Origin: Ignatzschineria ureiclastica
GTDB taxonomy: Bacteria; Pseudomonadota; Gammaproteobacteria; Cardiobacteriales; Wohlfahrtiimonadaceae
DNA: 64,000 nt
Direction of reading: 5' to 3'
NCBI RefSeq assembly: GCF_003121845.1
Contig: NZ_QEWQ01000001.1
Location: 372,001 to 436,000 of the forward strand
Made by a program: the position numbers and the translations under genes. This document shows, piece after piece, positions 16,497-25,728 of the stretch; the stretch's first letter is position 1, and each line of letters starts with the position of its first letter. The notes below the pieces were generated by a model that was not told the origin of the DNA, made no database searches, and was given only the letters and a program-made list of their open reading frames with translations.

Positions 16497-17060
16497 ATGC
16501 TACAAAATATCTTTGAGTTTTTTATTGAGATCGCTTATAGCTTTGCGATGATCTTTATCCTGTTACGCTTCCTGTTGCAGTTAGCGAAAGCGAACTTTTA
16601 TCATCCGATTGTGCAATCTATTGTGAAACTCACCAATCCCGTCATTCTCCCGATTCGCCGAATTACGCCCATTGTCGGTAGTGCCGATTGGTCTTGCTTA
16701 GTTGCTGTAGCGATTCTAACGATTGTGAAATATCTGCTTCTAATACTCATCGGTGCTGTATTACCGATTTCACCGCTCGTATTAGTGGGGGTGATTCTGC
16801 TAGAAGTGATCCGTAATATTATCTATATCTATCTCTTTGCTTATATTATTCAAGCAATCAGCAGTTGGATTGGTTCATCTCCTCGGCAGAATGTCTTTTT
16901 GAGCCTACTCAATCAATTAACAGACCCCATTAATCGCCGCTTTCCGGTAAAATTACAAGCGGGGATGATCGACTTTCGCCCGGCAGTGATTGTATTCCTG
17001 CTCTTTCTGGGGCTCAATACGGTCAATTACTTCTATGCACAATGGGTTTTCTTTACCTAA
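16497..17060 (+). CDS. yggT: YggT family membrane protein
   Basis: Integral membrane protein with two tandem YGGT domains. Each has a pair of helices with the motif LLRFLLQLAK...PIVQSIVKLTNPVILPIRRI in the first half and SLLNQLTDPINRRFPV in the second. At 187 residues it has the family length. Bacterial YggT proteins are linked to osmotic tolerance and cell-envelope function; the molecular role is not settled. AGGACAACG before the ATG contains the ribosome binding site. The neighbour proC across the repeat array is its usual partner in this class. Confidence 0.9.
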   Translation: MLQNIFEFFIEIAYSFAMIFILLRFLLQLAKANFYHPIVQSIVKLTNPVILPIRRITPIVGSADWSCLVAVAILTIVKYLLLILIGAVLPISPLVLVGVILLEVIRNIIYIYLFAYIIQAISSWIGSSPRQNVFLSLLNQLTDPINRRFPVKLQAGMIDFRPAVIVFLLFLGLNTVNYFYAQWVFFT

Positions 17061-17092
17061 ATAACCTTGCATAAAAATTATAAAATTAATTA

Positions 17093-17151
17093 ACGCTCGA
17101 TAATCCCTTGATGATGAAATAGTTCATCTACCCAAGGTTGATATCGAGCGT
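17093..17151 (+). ncRNA. Long three-tier hairpin between yggT and tadA
   Basis: Three stacked stems fold on one axis: ACGCTCGATA (17093-17102) with TATCGAGCGT (17142-17151), CCTTG (17106-17110) with CAAGG (17133-17137), and GATGAA (17113-17118) with TTCATC (17123-17128), loop ATAG. The outer 10 bp are perfect. A T-rich but broken stretch follows. It could be a terminator after yggT, an mRNA end structure or a small structured RNA. Confidence 0.55.
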
Positions 17152-17304
17152 CTTTCATTATCTAGCCATTTTGATATAAAATAATGATTGAAAATCGGAA
17201 GTTAATTTATATTATTTTAATATTCAGTATAATAATGCTCTTCATTCATTTTCTGCCGATTCGTTTTCTCTTCTTAAGCATTGATGCAAACTTAAAGGAT
17301 TTCT

Positions 17305-17817
17305 ATGACTCTAAATGCTTCTCCCGAATACACTCCTGAAGAATTAGCGAAGCACGAGTACTTTATGCGTGAAGCATTTGCGGAAGCAAAAAAGGCAGAA
17401 AGCTTAGGGGAAGTTCCTATTGGCGCAGTGATTGTACTAAATGGCGAGATTATCGCCCGCGGTCACAATCGCTCAATCATCGATCACGATCCAACAGCTC
17501 ACGCTGAGATTGTGGCCATCCGAGAAGCCTGCCAAGTAATGCAGAATTATCGTCTTCCCAATACGACACTCTATGTGACGCTTGAGCCTTGCACAATGTG
17601 CGCCGGAAGCTTTCTCCATAGTCGTATCACAACGGTCGTCTACGGTGCCGGCGATTCCCGTAATGGCGCACTAGGAACCCATCTTAATGTGAATGATTAC
17701 CAAGCTTTTAATCACAAAATAGAGATTATTCCCCGAATTTTAGAGACCGAATGTCGCATCTTACTGCAAGACTTCTTTCGGGCTCGGCGCCAAAAAACAA
17801 CGATAAAAAGCGAATAA
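17305..17817 (+). CDS. tadA: tRNA adenosine(34) deaminase
   Basis: Zinc enzyme that converts adenosine 34 of tRNA-Arg(ACG) to inosine. The cytidine-deaminase-fold active site is present: TAHAE with the zinc His and catalytic Glu, and PCTMC with both zinc Cys. RGHNRSI and RNGALGTHLN are typical TadA stretches. Length is 170 residues. AAGGATTTCT before the ATG gives a good ribosome binding site. zapE follows after 62 bases in the same direction and may be co-transcribed. Confidence 0.95.
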   Translation: MTLNASPEYTPEELAKHEYFMREAFAEAKKAESLGEVPIGAVIVLNGEIIARGHNRSIIDHDPTAHAEIVAIREACQVMQNYRLPNTTLYVTLEPCTMCAGSFLHSRITTVVYGAGDSRNGALGTHLNVNDYQAFNHKIEIIPRILETECRILLQDFFRARRQKTTIKSE

Positions 17818-17879
17818 TATTCTGATAACAATGAATAGATTCCGCTATAGTCAATAAAACACCAAGAGGATAAATAATA

Positions 17880-19013
17880 ATGACAACTATCAAAGATGCA
17901 TACTTTAAACTCATTGAAGAGAAAGGATTTAATGTCGATCCTGTGCAGGTTTCAGTAGCGGAAGCCTATGACCGTTTAAAAACCAAAATTGCGCAGGACA
18001 AACCTGTGGCTAAAGAAGAGAAACGCTCCTTTATGCAAAAGCTCTTTAAGCCTTTTGGCGAGCCAGAAATGGAATATACCGATCCCCGAGGGCTCTATAT
18101 CTACGGGCGTGTTGGGCGCGGAAAAACCTTTCTAATGGATCTCTTCTACAACAATATTGATGTACCCAAAATTCGGGAACATTATTACCATTTTATGCAA
18201 GACGTGCATAAAAAAATGCGAGAACATCAAGGGGCTGAAGATCCATTGAAATTAGTGGCCAAAGAGTTTGCCAAAGAGTGTAAAGTACTCTGTGTAGATG
18301 AATTTCACGTGATCGATATTACGGATGCGATGATTCTCTATCGACTGCTAGATGCGCTGCTCGCTGAGGGAATCTTCTTTATTACCACATCGAATAGAGC
18401 GCCTGATGAGCTCTATAAAAATGGCCTACAAAGACAACAATTTTTACCAGCCATTGAGATTATCAAGAACCGCCTTGAAGTAATTGTTCTCGATACCGAG
18501 CAAGATTATCGTATGCGTCATATCGAGAGTGCCGATGTCTGGTTTGTAGGCGACACTGAAGCACAAGAGACCCATTTTAGAAAACAGTTTGAAGAGATTG
18601 TCGGTACCACAAGTGAGCCTATTACACTCGATGTCAATGGTCATCCTTTTACGATGATCGAAATGGGCAATGATAGCGCTTGGTTTACCTTTGAAGAGGC
18701 TTGTAAAAAAGCCCGCTCTTCACAAGACTTCATCTATTTAGCCTCTATTTTTGAAACAGTCTTCTTTAGTGGTTTACCACAATTGACCCGCTTCTTAGAG
18801 AATGAAGCCCGGCGGTTTGTGATTATGATCGATGAATTTTATGACCAAGGCGTTAAAGTCGTCATCGGTTCAGATGTTCCTATGGAAAAACTCTATGAGC
18901 CAAAAGGGGAAAAAGCGCTCGATTTTGAATTTGACCGTACAATTAGCCGACTCATTGAGATGCAATCACAAGATTATCTCGATCAACCTAAGCGGGCAAC
19001 GGGTAAGGCGTAG
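17880..19013 (+). CDS. zapE: Cell division ATPase ZapE (AFG1-like)
   Basis: AAA-type ATPase of the AFG1/ZapE family that associates with the FtsZ ring under stress. Walker A is YGRVGRGKTFLMD, with the family-specific GRVGRGKT form. Walker B is LCVDEFHVIDITDAMIL. The C-terminal DEFYDQGVKVVI is typical. At 377 residues it has the family length. AGAGGA stands nine bases before the ATG. A strong terminator lies about 70 bases after the stop, closing the tadA-zapE unit. Confidence 0.93.
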   Translation: MTTIKDAYFKLIEEKGFNVDPVQVSVAEAYDRLKTKIAQDKPVAKEEKRSFMQKLFKPFGEPEMEYTDPRGLYIYGRVGRGKTFLMDLFYNNIDVPKIREHYYHFMQDVHKKMREHQGAEDPLKLVAKEFAKECKVLCVDEFHVIDITDAMILYRLLDALLAEGIFFITTSNRAPDELYKNGLQRQQFLPAIEIIKNRLEVIVLDTEQDYRMRHIESADVWFVGDTEAQETHFRKQFEEIVGTTSEPITLDVNGHPFTMIEMGNDSAWFTFEEACKKARSSQDFIYLASIFETVFFSGLPQLTRFLENEARRFVIMIDEFYDQGVKVVIGSDVPMEKLYEPKGEKALDFEFDRTISRLIEMQSQDYLDQPKRATGKA

Positions 19014-19083
19014 TTGTCGTTACGATCGTTGCAACCCTCGTTCAGTACATAATTTTAGAATAGGCTCTGCTTAAAAGCGCAAT

Positions 19084-19116
19084 AAAAGGAATGATATGAG
19101 CTCTCATTCCTTTTTT
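19084..19116 (+). terminator. Rho-independent terminator after zapE
   Basis: AAAAGGAATGA (19084-19094) pairs with TCATTCCTTTT (19104-19114), nine-base loop, followed by a run of T to 19116. It closes the tadA-zapE unit. Confidence 0.9.
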
Positions 19117-19270
19117 GTTGCCATAATTTTCATTGAAATGATTTCGATCACTCTTATAATGCTTGATAAGGGGAATGATCGCTAGTCGTAAAACTAGCTG
19201 TGAATGATGCAAAATCCCATTCTCCAATAATAACAACCCTATCGTGTTACTTGAGCAGAAAAGAGAGACT

Positions 19271-22270
19271 ATGACACAAGCCATTAGAGATCAACGGTCG
19301 GCAAATATGCAGGCTGATATAGAAGCATTTGTGACCGCGCTAAAAGCAACTGAATTTACCGGCGATATTGAATCGCAATATGGTCAACGTCTAGTCTCGG
19401 CAACCGATAACTCAATCTATCAAATAATGCCGGATTTGCTCCTCTTCCCTCGTAATAATGAAGATGTTGCCATTGTTCTCAAGCTTCTTAATGAACCACA
19501 ATTTCAAGCACTCTCGCTCACAACTCGAGGCGGGGGCACCGGTACGAATGGGCAATCACTCAATCGTGGAATTATTCTAGATCTCTCTCGCCATCTCAAT
19601 CAGATCCTCCATTTTGATGAAGAGAAGCGCCTCGTAACAGTACAAACCGGGGTTGTAAAAGATCAGCTTAATGCGTTTTTAAGACCATTGGGCTATTTTT
19701 TTGCGCCTGAACTCTCTACCTCCAATCGAGCCACTATCGGCGGAATGATCAATACAGATGCTTCCGGTCAAGGAAGCTGTGAGTATGGAAAGACAAGTCA
19801 ACACGTCAGAGGATTACACGCTTATAGTATCGGCGGTGAGTTAATTACAACTGGTCCACATCAATCCTCGCCTAAAAGTGAAGCACTACAAGCGACACTA
19901 TCAGCGCTTTTAATGCCTAAGCGGGCAGAAATTAAAGCTCACTTCCCTCCTTTAAACCGCTTTATTACCGGTTATGATCTTGATCATTTTACACAAGATC
20001 ATAGCGATGATCATCATTATGGCAATTGTAATAGTAGCAGTAACCATTGCAGTAAGTTGAATCATATTCTCTGTGGTTCAGAGGGGACGCTCGCAGTGAT
20101 TACTGAGGCAACACTCAATGTGCTCCCGATTCCTAAAGAGACAGCGCTAGTACTTATTAGTTATGATGACTTTATCAAAGCGTTAGAAGATGCGCCCTAT
20201 CTGATGCAAGCGATTCCAAAGCCCACTTCCATTGAGGTGATCGATAATATCGTGATGGAGATTGCTAAAAATGATTTTATCTGGGCCACCACAGAGCAAT
20301 ATTTTACCGGAATTGATTATGGGAAACTCAAAGCGATTCAACTAGTGGAATTTAATGCCGATGATCAGGATGCCTTAACTGCAAAAGTGGATGCCTTTAT
20401 GGCCTATATGGCTCAAACGGAAAACCCGCATCGCCTCTCTATTCGACCATTACAGGGGAAAAAAGCGGTCAATGAGATCTATGGACTACGTAAACGAGCC
20501 GTTGGGCTGCTAGGCGCAGTTCAAGGCAATCGCCGGCCGATTCCTTTTGTGGAAGATACCGCTGTTCCGCCTGAAAATCTTGCCCCTTTTATTACCGAGT
20601 TTCGCGCAATTCTCGATAAAGCGAATGTTCGCTATGGAATGTTTGGTCACGCCGATGCTGGTGTGATTCACGTGCGTCCGGCGCTTGATCTAAAATTAGC
20701 GGAAGATCGCCCTCTGATTCGGACTATTTCCGATCAAGTCTTTGCACTTTGTGTGCAGTATGGCGGTGCGCTTTGGGGTGAGCACGGAAAAGGGGTTCGT
20801 TCAGAATATGCACAATCTTTTTTTAGTGATCTCTATCCACTAATTCAACAAGTGAAAGCCACTTTTGATCCGCATAATCAGCTGAATCCCGGCAAAATTG
20901 CCTCACCTCATCAAGAAGCACTTTTAAAAATTGATGAAGTCCCTCTACGCGCCGATTTCAACCAACAAATTCATAGTCAATATTGGGCAGAAGCGGCTTA
21001 TCAAACAACGCTCTACTGTAATGGCAATGGCGCTTGTTTCAATTATGATCTTGATGCAGCGATGTGCCCTAGTTATAAAGCCACTCGTGAGCGCATCTAC
21101 TCCCCTAAAGGCCGAGCGGAATTGATTAAAGAGTGGTTACGACAACAGTCACACAATATTGAGAATCGCCCATTTGAAGCTGAAGTTTATCAATCGCTCT
21201 CACTCTGTTTGAGCTGTAAATCCTGCGCCGGAGAATGTCCTATTAAGGTGAATATTCCGGCAGCGAAATCGCAGTTTTTAGCGCAATATTATCAAAAACA
21301 TCCTCGACCACTATATGAAAAACTGCTGATTAGTAGTGAAAAAATGGCCGTTACGAGCAATAAAGTTCGACCTATCTATAACTTTATAGCCGATAGCAAA
21401 TGGGGACAAAAACTCTTTGCTAAAGCAGGATTAGTGGATTTACCAAAGCTAGAGAGAGCTGCGTATAAATCTGCCCACAAGCTATACACAGAGTTATCCA
21501 CAGACAATATCCATTTATTAGCAGAGGTTGAACAGAAAGAGAATGCCGTTATCATCGTACCCGATTCTTTCTTTATGTTTTACGATGCCACTACGTTCAA
21601 TGGTATTATCCAATTATTGAGTTATCTCGGCATTGAGGTCTTTATTGCGCCGTACCAACCTTCCGGCAAAGTGGCTCACGTTTATGGTGCGCTCAAACAA
21701 TTTGAAGCCGAAGCAACGGCACAACATACGCTACTTGAAAAAATTGCCAGCTATGGAATTGCTTTAGTGGGCATCGAACCACCGATTACCCTTACCTACC
21801 GCGAAGAGTATCCTGCCATTGGTTTAAAAACGGTGCATGTAGCATTGATTCAAGAGTGGCTCAATCGTTATCTTGTACAGAAAGCAACCTCTAACCCTCT
21901 TCCGCAAATCGAACTTCAAGAGCAATTACAGCTCCTAAGTCACTGTACTGAGAAGACCAATGCAACTCACGCACCTAAAGCTTGGCAACAACTCTTTGCT
22001 CATTTTGGGATATCGCTAGAACTGGTCAAAAGTGGCTGCTGTGGAATGAGTGGGGGCTTTGGTCATATCAAAGAGAATCTTCCACTTTCAGAAAAAATCT
22101 ATCAACAATCTTGGGCACCTATAGTGGCAGACAGTCAGAAAGAGAATACTCAAGGGGAAAAAAGAACACTTCTTGCCACAGGTTCTTCTTGCCGCACACA
22201 AGTGAAACGCTTTGATCAAGTGACTATCCTTCATCCGTTAGTGAAATTGCAGCAACTTCTGATGGGATAG
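19271..22270 (+). CDS. ydiJ: YdiJ-type FAD-linked oxidase with Fe-S and CCG domains
   Basis: Large fusion of an FAD-binding PCMH-type dehydrogenase (residues about 40-560; TTRGGGTGTNGQSLN, GGMINTDASGQGS, GHADAGVIHVRP) and a C-terminal iron-sulfur reductase part (CLSCKSCAGECP, then a CCG domain with SGCCGMSGGFGH). The E. coli relative YdiJ oxidises D-2-hydroxyglutarate; D-lactate or other 2-hydroxyacids are alternatives. The ATG at 19271 follows AGAGAG; a GTG 27 bases earlier is also in frame but less likely. Residues about 235-265 hold an unusual His/Asn/Ser/Cys-rich insertion, DHSDDHHYGN then NSSSNHC. It acts at the membrane or cytosol, passing electrons to quinone. Confidence 0.9.
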   Translation: MTQAIRDQRSANMQADIEAFVTALKATEFTGDIESQYGQRLVSATDNSIYQIMPDLLLFPRNNEDVAIVLKLLNEPQFQALSLTTRGGGTGTNGQSLNRGIILDLSRHLNQILHFDEEKRLVTVQTGVVKDQLNAFLRPLGYFFAPELSTSNRATIGGMINTDASGQGSCEYGKTSQHVRGLHAYSIGGELITTGPHQSSPKSEALQATLSALLMPKRAEIKAHFPPLNRFITGYDLDHFTQDHSDDHHYGNCNSSSNHCSKLNHILCGSEGTLAVITEATLNVLPIPKETALVLISYDDFIKALEDAPYLMQAIPKPTSIEVIDNIVMEIAKNDFIWATTEQYFTGIDYGKLKAIQLVEFNADDQDALTAKVDAFMAYMAQTENPHRLSIRPLQGKKAVNEIYGLRKRAVGLLGAVQGNRRPIPFVEDTAVPPENLAPFITEFRAILDKANVRYGMFGHADAGVIHVRPALDLKLAEDRPLIRTISDQVFALCVQYGGALWGEHGKGVRSEYAQSFFSDLYPLIQQVKATFDPHNQLNPGKIASPHQEALLKIDEVPLRADFNQQIHSQYWAEAAYQTTLYCNGNGACFNYDLDAAMCPSYKATRERIYSPKGRAELIKEWLRQQSHNIENRPFEAEVYQSLSLCLSCKSCAGECPIKVNIPAAKSQFLAQYYQKHPRPLYEKLLISSEKMAVTSNKVRPIYNFIADSKWGQKLFAKAGLVDLPKLERAAYKSAHKLYTELSTDNIHLLAEVEQKENAVIIVPDSFFMFYDATTFNGIIQLLSYLGIEVFIAPYQPSGKVAHVYGALKQFEAEATAQHTLLEKIASYGIALVGIEPPITLTYREEYPAIGLKTVHVALIQEWLNRYLVQKATSNPLPQIELQEQLQLLSHCTEKTNATHAPKAWQQLFAHFGISLELVKSGCCGMSGGFGHIKENLPLSEKIYQQSWAPIVADSQKENTQGEKRTLLATGSSCRTQVKRFDQVTILHPLVKLQQLLMG

Positions 22271-22502
22271 GTTCCTTAAAGGACCCAATCTAGATAGTTA
22301 TAATATAATGATGACCATTAAGAAGCAGCGATGAGAACCTTAGATAGAGGGGTGCTTGAAAGTTCCCTCCTGTTTATGCTCTAATCAATTCTAGAGATAA
22401 ATTAAAGATAAATATATTGAATAATATTAGCAATAAATATCGATCTCAATCAATCCTATTGATAAATAGCATTCAATCAATCACGCACAATAAGGAGAGA
22501 AG

Positions 22503-23471
22503 ATGAAAGCAGTAATCTTAACAGAATTTGGGGATCCTTCCGTATTGAAACTAGGCGAGAAACCTCGTCCTGAGTTACGCCCGAATGATATTCTCATCAA
22601 AGTCAAAGCGGCCGGCGTTAATCGTCCTGATGTCATTCAGCGTAAAGGCTACTACCCGGCTCCTGAAGGGGAACCTCAAGATATTTTAGGATTAGAAGTA
22701 GCGGGCGTTGTTGAGGAAGTCGGCAGTGAGGTGACCCGTTGGAAAGTAGGTGATGAGGTCTTTACCCTAATCGGCGGAGGTGGCTATGCAGAATATGTTC
22801 GAGTTGATCAATATCTTGCGCTTCCTAAACCCAAAAATTTAAGCTTCATCGAAGCGGCGAGTCTACCCGAAACCCTCTATACCGTATGGAGCAATGTCTT
22901 CCAACGAGGCGGGCTTAAAAAAGGGGAAAAATTCCTGGTACATGGCGGCAGTAGCGGCATCGGTATTACGGCCATTCAATTAGCGAAAATCATCGGAGCT
23001 GAAGTCTATACAACGGTCGGTAGCCAAGAGAAACAGGAGGCTGTTAAAGCCCTCGGCGCAACGATTGCTGTCAATTATAAAGAGGAAGATTTCTTAGAAG
23101 TTCTCAAGGCAATCGGAATGGATGTGATTCTTGATATGATCGGTGGCGATTATTATGAGAAAAATATCGATCTGCTCAACCCCGATGGTCGGTTAGTCTA
23201 TATCAACTCAATGGGCGGCGCGAAGGTCACTGCGAATTTGATGAAGATTATGCAAAAACGCCTCACCGTCACCGGTAGTACACTGCGTGCTCGGGAATAT
23301 GCCTTTAAACGAAGCCTCACTGAAGATATTACCCGAGATCTGTTACCGATCTTAGAAGCGGGTCACTTTAAACCTGTCATCTATCAAACATTCCCCTTAG
23401 CTGAGGCGGATAAAGCCCATGCATTGATGGAATCGAGTGAACATATTGGTAAAATTGTATTAGAAGTGTAG
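22503..23471 (+). CDS. NAD(P)H quinone oxidoreductase, PIG3 family
   Basis: Zinc-free medium-chain dehydrogenase. The N-terminal GroES-like half begins MKAVILTEFGDPSVLKL and contains AAGVNRPDVIQRKGYYP; the cofactor loop HGGSSGIGITAIQLAK is at about residues 145-160. The PIG3/TP53I3-type C-terminus has LTVTGSTLRAR and ends SEHIGKIVLEV. At 322 residues it has the normal length. It reduces quinones with NADPH and may act in redox stress. AGGAG lies five bases before the ATG, and a perfect terminator follows. Confidence 0.9.
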   Translation: MKAVILTEFGDPSVLKLGEKPRPELRPNDILIKVKAAGVNRPDVIQRKGYYPAPEGEPQDILGLEVAGVVEEVGSEVTRWKVGDEVFTLIGGGGYAEYVRVDQYLALPKPKNLSFIEAASLPETLYTVWSNVFQRGGLKKGEKFLVHGGSSGIGITAIQLAKIIGAEVYTTVGSQEKQEAVKALGATIAVNYKEEDFLEVLKAIGMDVILDMIGGDYYEKNIDLLNPDGRLVYINSMGGAKVTANLMKIMQKRLTVTGSTLRAREYAFKRSLTEDITRDLLPILEAGHFKPVIYQTFPLAEADKAHALMESSEHIGKIVLEV

Positions 23472-23522
23472 GAATAATTGGATAATTCACCTCTTTCATA
23501 ATACTTTCATATAGATAACATC

Positions 23523-23556
23523 AAGCGTTTCTCATACGTATGAGAAACGCTTTTTT
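23523..23556 (+). terminator. Perfect 30-base palindromic terminator
   Basis: Bases 23523-23552 form a perfect palindrome around ACGT (AAGCGTTTCTCAT and its complement), giving a 13-bp stem with a four-base loop and six T residues to 23556. It closes the quinone oxidoreductase gene and would also fold on the other strand. Confidence 0.93.
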
Positions 23557-23644
23557 AATCGGGCTTTACTGAAACTTTTACTTCTTATCAAAAAAGCGTA
23601 GCATAAAGGTCAGTTATACAATCATGTATCTAATCTTAAAATCG

Positions 23645-23789
23645 TATTATATAGTAAATTTGGTTTAAGAAAACATAAAACCGTACTAAACAACACTTGC
23701 AAGATGCCGGATAGAACAGCTTCCTTACTTGTACAACTGATGCGCCGGCATTTCAATCAGCTTATTTTAAACCGATCTTACTATAAATA
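23645..23789 (-). mobile_element. MITE-like element, copy B (inverted)
   Basis: Same family as copy A but in the opposite orientation. It ends with TTACTATAAATA at 23778-23789 and begins with TATATAGTAAATTTGG at 23648-23663. The centre holds GATGCCGG and GCGCCGGCAT hairpin arms. It lies in the 357-base gap between the quinone oxidoreductase gene and yeiH. No ORF inside. Confidence 0.7.
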
Positions 23790-23828
23790 CTATATTAACC
23801 CACTCTCCTGAAATTCTCCTGACCGATT

Positions 23829-24914
23829 ATGTCCTTACTTAAATACCCTTCATTCATCCCTAAACCCCAAGAAATTCCTGGCATTCTTCCGGGATTAGCG
23901 GTTAGCTGTATCACTGCTCTCATTGCGATGTTGCTTGCGATGTGGATTCCGAATATTGGCGCAGGTCCCATCGCCATTGGCATTGGCATTCTGGCTGGTA
24001 ATCTCTATTTTAAACAACCGATTTTATCTCAAGGGACCAAATTTTCAGAGGGCCGCTTATTAGAGTATGCCATTGTCTTATTGGGATTCTCTGTCACCTT
24101 TGAAACACTGGCACACTTAGGCTTTGCCGGTACGCTCTATATTATTCTGCAAATTAGTAGCACCATCATTTTGGCCCTTCTCATCGGCAAGTTATTACGC
24201 TTTAGTAAAAATTATGCGCTCTTAATGGCTGCCGGAAATGCGGTCTGTGGTTCATCAGCGATTGCCGCTGTTGCACCGGTTATTCGCGCTAAAGAGGCTG
24301 AGCGGGGTCTCATTATCACGATCGTCAATTTAATGGGCACCGTCATGATGTTCCTCCTACCTGTGATTGCTATCTATACCTATGATAGCAAGTTACTTCA
24401 AGGCGCTTTTATCGGCGGGATTTTACAATCTGTGGGTCAGGTGATCGCTAGTAGTAGTATGCTCGGTAGTGAAGTAATGCGGGATGCAACGCTCTTTAAA
24501 ATTATGCGAATTGCTTCTCTGATTATTATCGTGTTGCTCTTTCATCGTCTAGCACAAAATGGCTCTCAAGCCCCTCAATCGCAGGAATCACAGGAATTAA
24601 ACAAAGGAAATAACGCCGATCATCGTCACGCACCACGTTCTTTCTCTCAGCTCTTTAAACTGATTCCTTGGTATCTATTTGGCTTTATCATTGCCTGCGC
24701 TCTCAATTCTCTCTCATTAGTGTCTGACGCTATTGTTGCACTGCTCCTTAGTTTCAGTCATGGTTTTGAAGTCATTGCGCTTGCTGCTATTGGTCTACGG
24801 CTTAACTTTATGCTTCTAAAACAGCAAGGGGGGAAACTTGCACTCTATGCACTACTTCTTGGAGCAGGACAAATTATTATGGCGCTCTTATTGATTGGTC
24901 TCTTTTTGGGATAA
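23829..24914 (+). CDS. yeiH: YeiH/UPF0324 putative sulfate exporter family protein
   Basis: Polytopic inner-membrane protein of the YeiH (UPF0324) family, 361 residues with about ten hydrophobic segments. Family hallmarks are GPIAIGIGILAGNLYF, the GAGRLL-like EGRLLEYAIVLLGFSVTF and AAGNAVCGSSAIAAVAPV. The family is annotated as putative sulfate exporters; direct proof of substrate is lacking. A charged cytoplasmic loop (about residues 240-275, rich in Gln, Glu and His) separates the last helices. No clear ribosome binding site precedes the ATG. The gene converges with ogt. Confidence 0.88.
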   Translation: MSLLKYPSFIPKPQEIPGILPGLAVSCITALIAMLLAMWIPNIGAGPIAIGIGILAGNLYFKQPILSQGTKFSEGRLLEYAIVLLGFSVTFETLAHLGFAGTLYIILQISSTIILALLIGKLLRFSKNYALLMAAGNAVCGSSAIAAVAPVIRAKEAERGLIITIVNLMGTVMMFLLPVIAIYTYDSKLLQGAFIGGILQSVGQVIASSSMLGSEVMRDATLFKIMRIASLIIIVLLFHRLAQNGSQAPQSQESQELNKGNNADHRHAPRSFSQLFKLIPWYLFGFIIACALNSLSLVSDAIVALLLSFSHGFEVIALAAIGLRLNFMLLKQQGGKLALYALLLGAGQIIMALLLIGLFLG

Positions 24915-24966
24915 AGAGTGTTATTTGAGACTCATTTCTCAAGGATACCCATTTTCAAAATTGCTT

Positions 24967-25626
24967 TTAAAAACGCGTATCTACAACACCTTCTAGCGCC
25001 AACAATTCCCGTTTAATGGCAACGCCACCACTATAACCGCCCAAATTTCCATCTGCCTGAATCACCCGATGACAAGGAATGATAATCGGCAATGGATTTT
25101 GACCATTAGCCCCACCCACTGCACGCACTGCTTTAGGATTATCAATCATCATCGCTAAGGTTTTATAGCTAATAGTCTGGCCATAAGGAATCTGTTGTAA
25201 AGCTTGCCAAACTCGTTGTTGAAATGGGGTACCGCTACTCAAATCTAGGGGAATGGTAAATTGCATCTCTTCACCCTGAAAATAGCACAATAACTCTGTA
25301 ATTGCCGTCTGTAAATATCCGCCTAATACCGAATTAAACTGATCTCCTATCGGTAAAGGGGCATACTGTTTCTGCCAGCAGATTTTCGTAATCAGCTCTG
25401 GGCTATTATCCGGTAATCCTAGCTTTTGTCGCAATGATTGTTTTAACATTGTCTGCTTCAGATGATTTTGTGACCATAACGGTGCAATATTGGGATCATT
25501 TTCCCGAATGTGCGGATAGAGTCCTTCGATATCGAGGGCTTTAAGCCCATTTTCCCCCAACAAAAAACCAACCTCTCCCTGTAAGAAAGGTTGGTAATAG
25601 TAAACTGTCAATGTTTCTTGCTTCAT
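24967..25626 (-). CDS. ogt: Methylated-DNA--protein-cysteine methyltransferase
   Basis: Suicide repair enzyme that transfers the methyl group from O6-methylguanine to its own Cys. The active site IIIPCHRVI is in the C-terminal half, followed by NLGGYSGGVAIKRELLALEG. The helix-turn-helix part QRVWQALQQIPYGQTISY is also clear. Length is 219 residues, slightly longer than Ogt of E. coli, with a divergent N-terminal domain. The ribosome binding site is weak. It converges with yeiH and lies 102 bases after rlmN in the same direction. Confidence 0.93.
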   Translation of the reverse strand: MKQETLTVYYYQPFLQGEVGFLLGENGLKALDIEGLYPHIRENDPNIAPLWSQNHLKQTMLKQSLRQKLGLPDNSPELITKICWQKQYAPLPIGDQFNSVLGGYLQTAITELLCYFQGEEMQFTIPLDLSSGTPFQQRVWQALQQIPYGQTISYKTLAMMIDNPKAVRAVGGANGQNPLPIIIPCHRVIQADGNLGGYSGGVAIKRELLALEGVVDTRF

Positions 25627-25728
25627 ATGATGCTCGCGATATAAGACTCATTCAAGGCTTTTATCGTACAGCAATATTCCTGAAAAACCTATCAGAACCC
25701 TATGAGAAGTTCATAAAAATAGTCTCGA

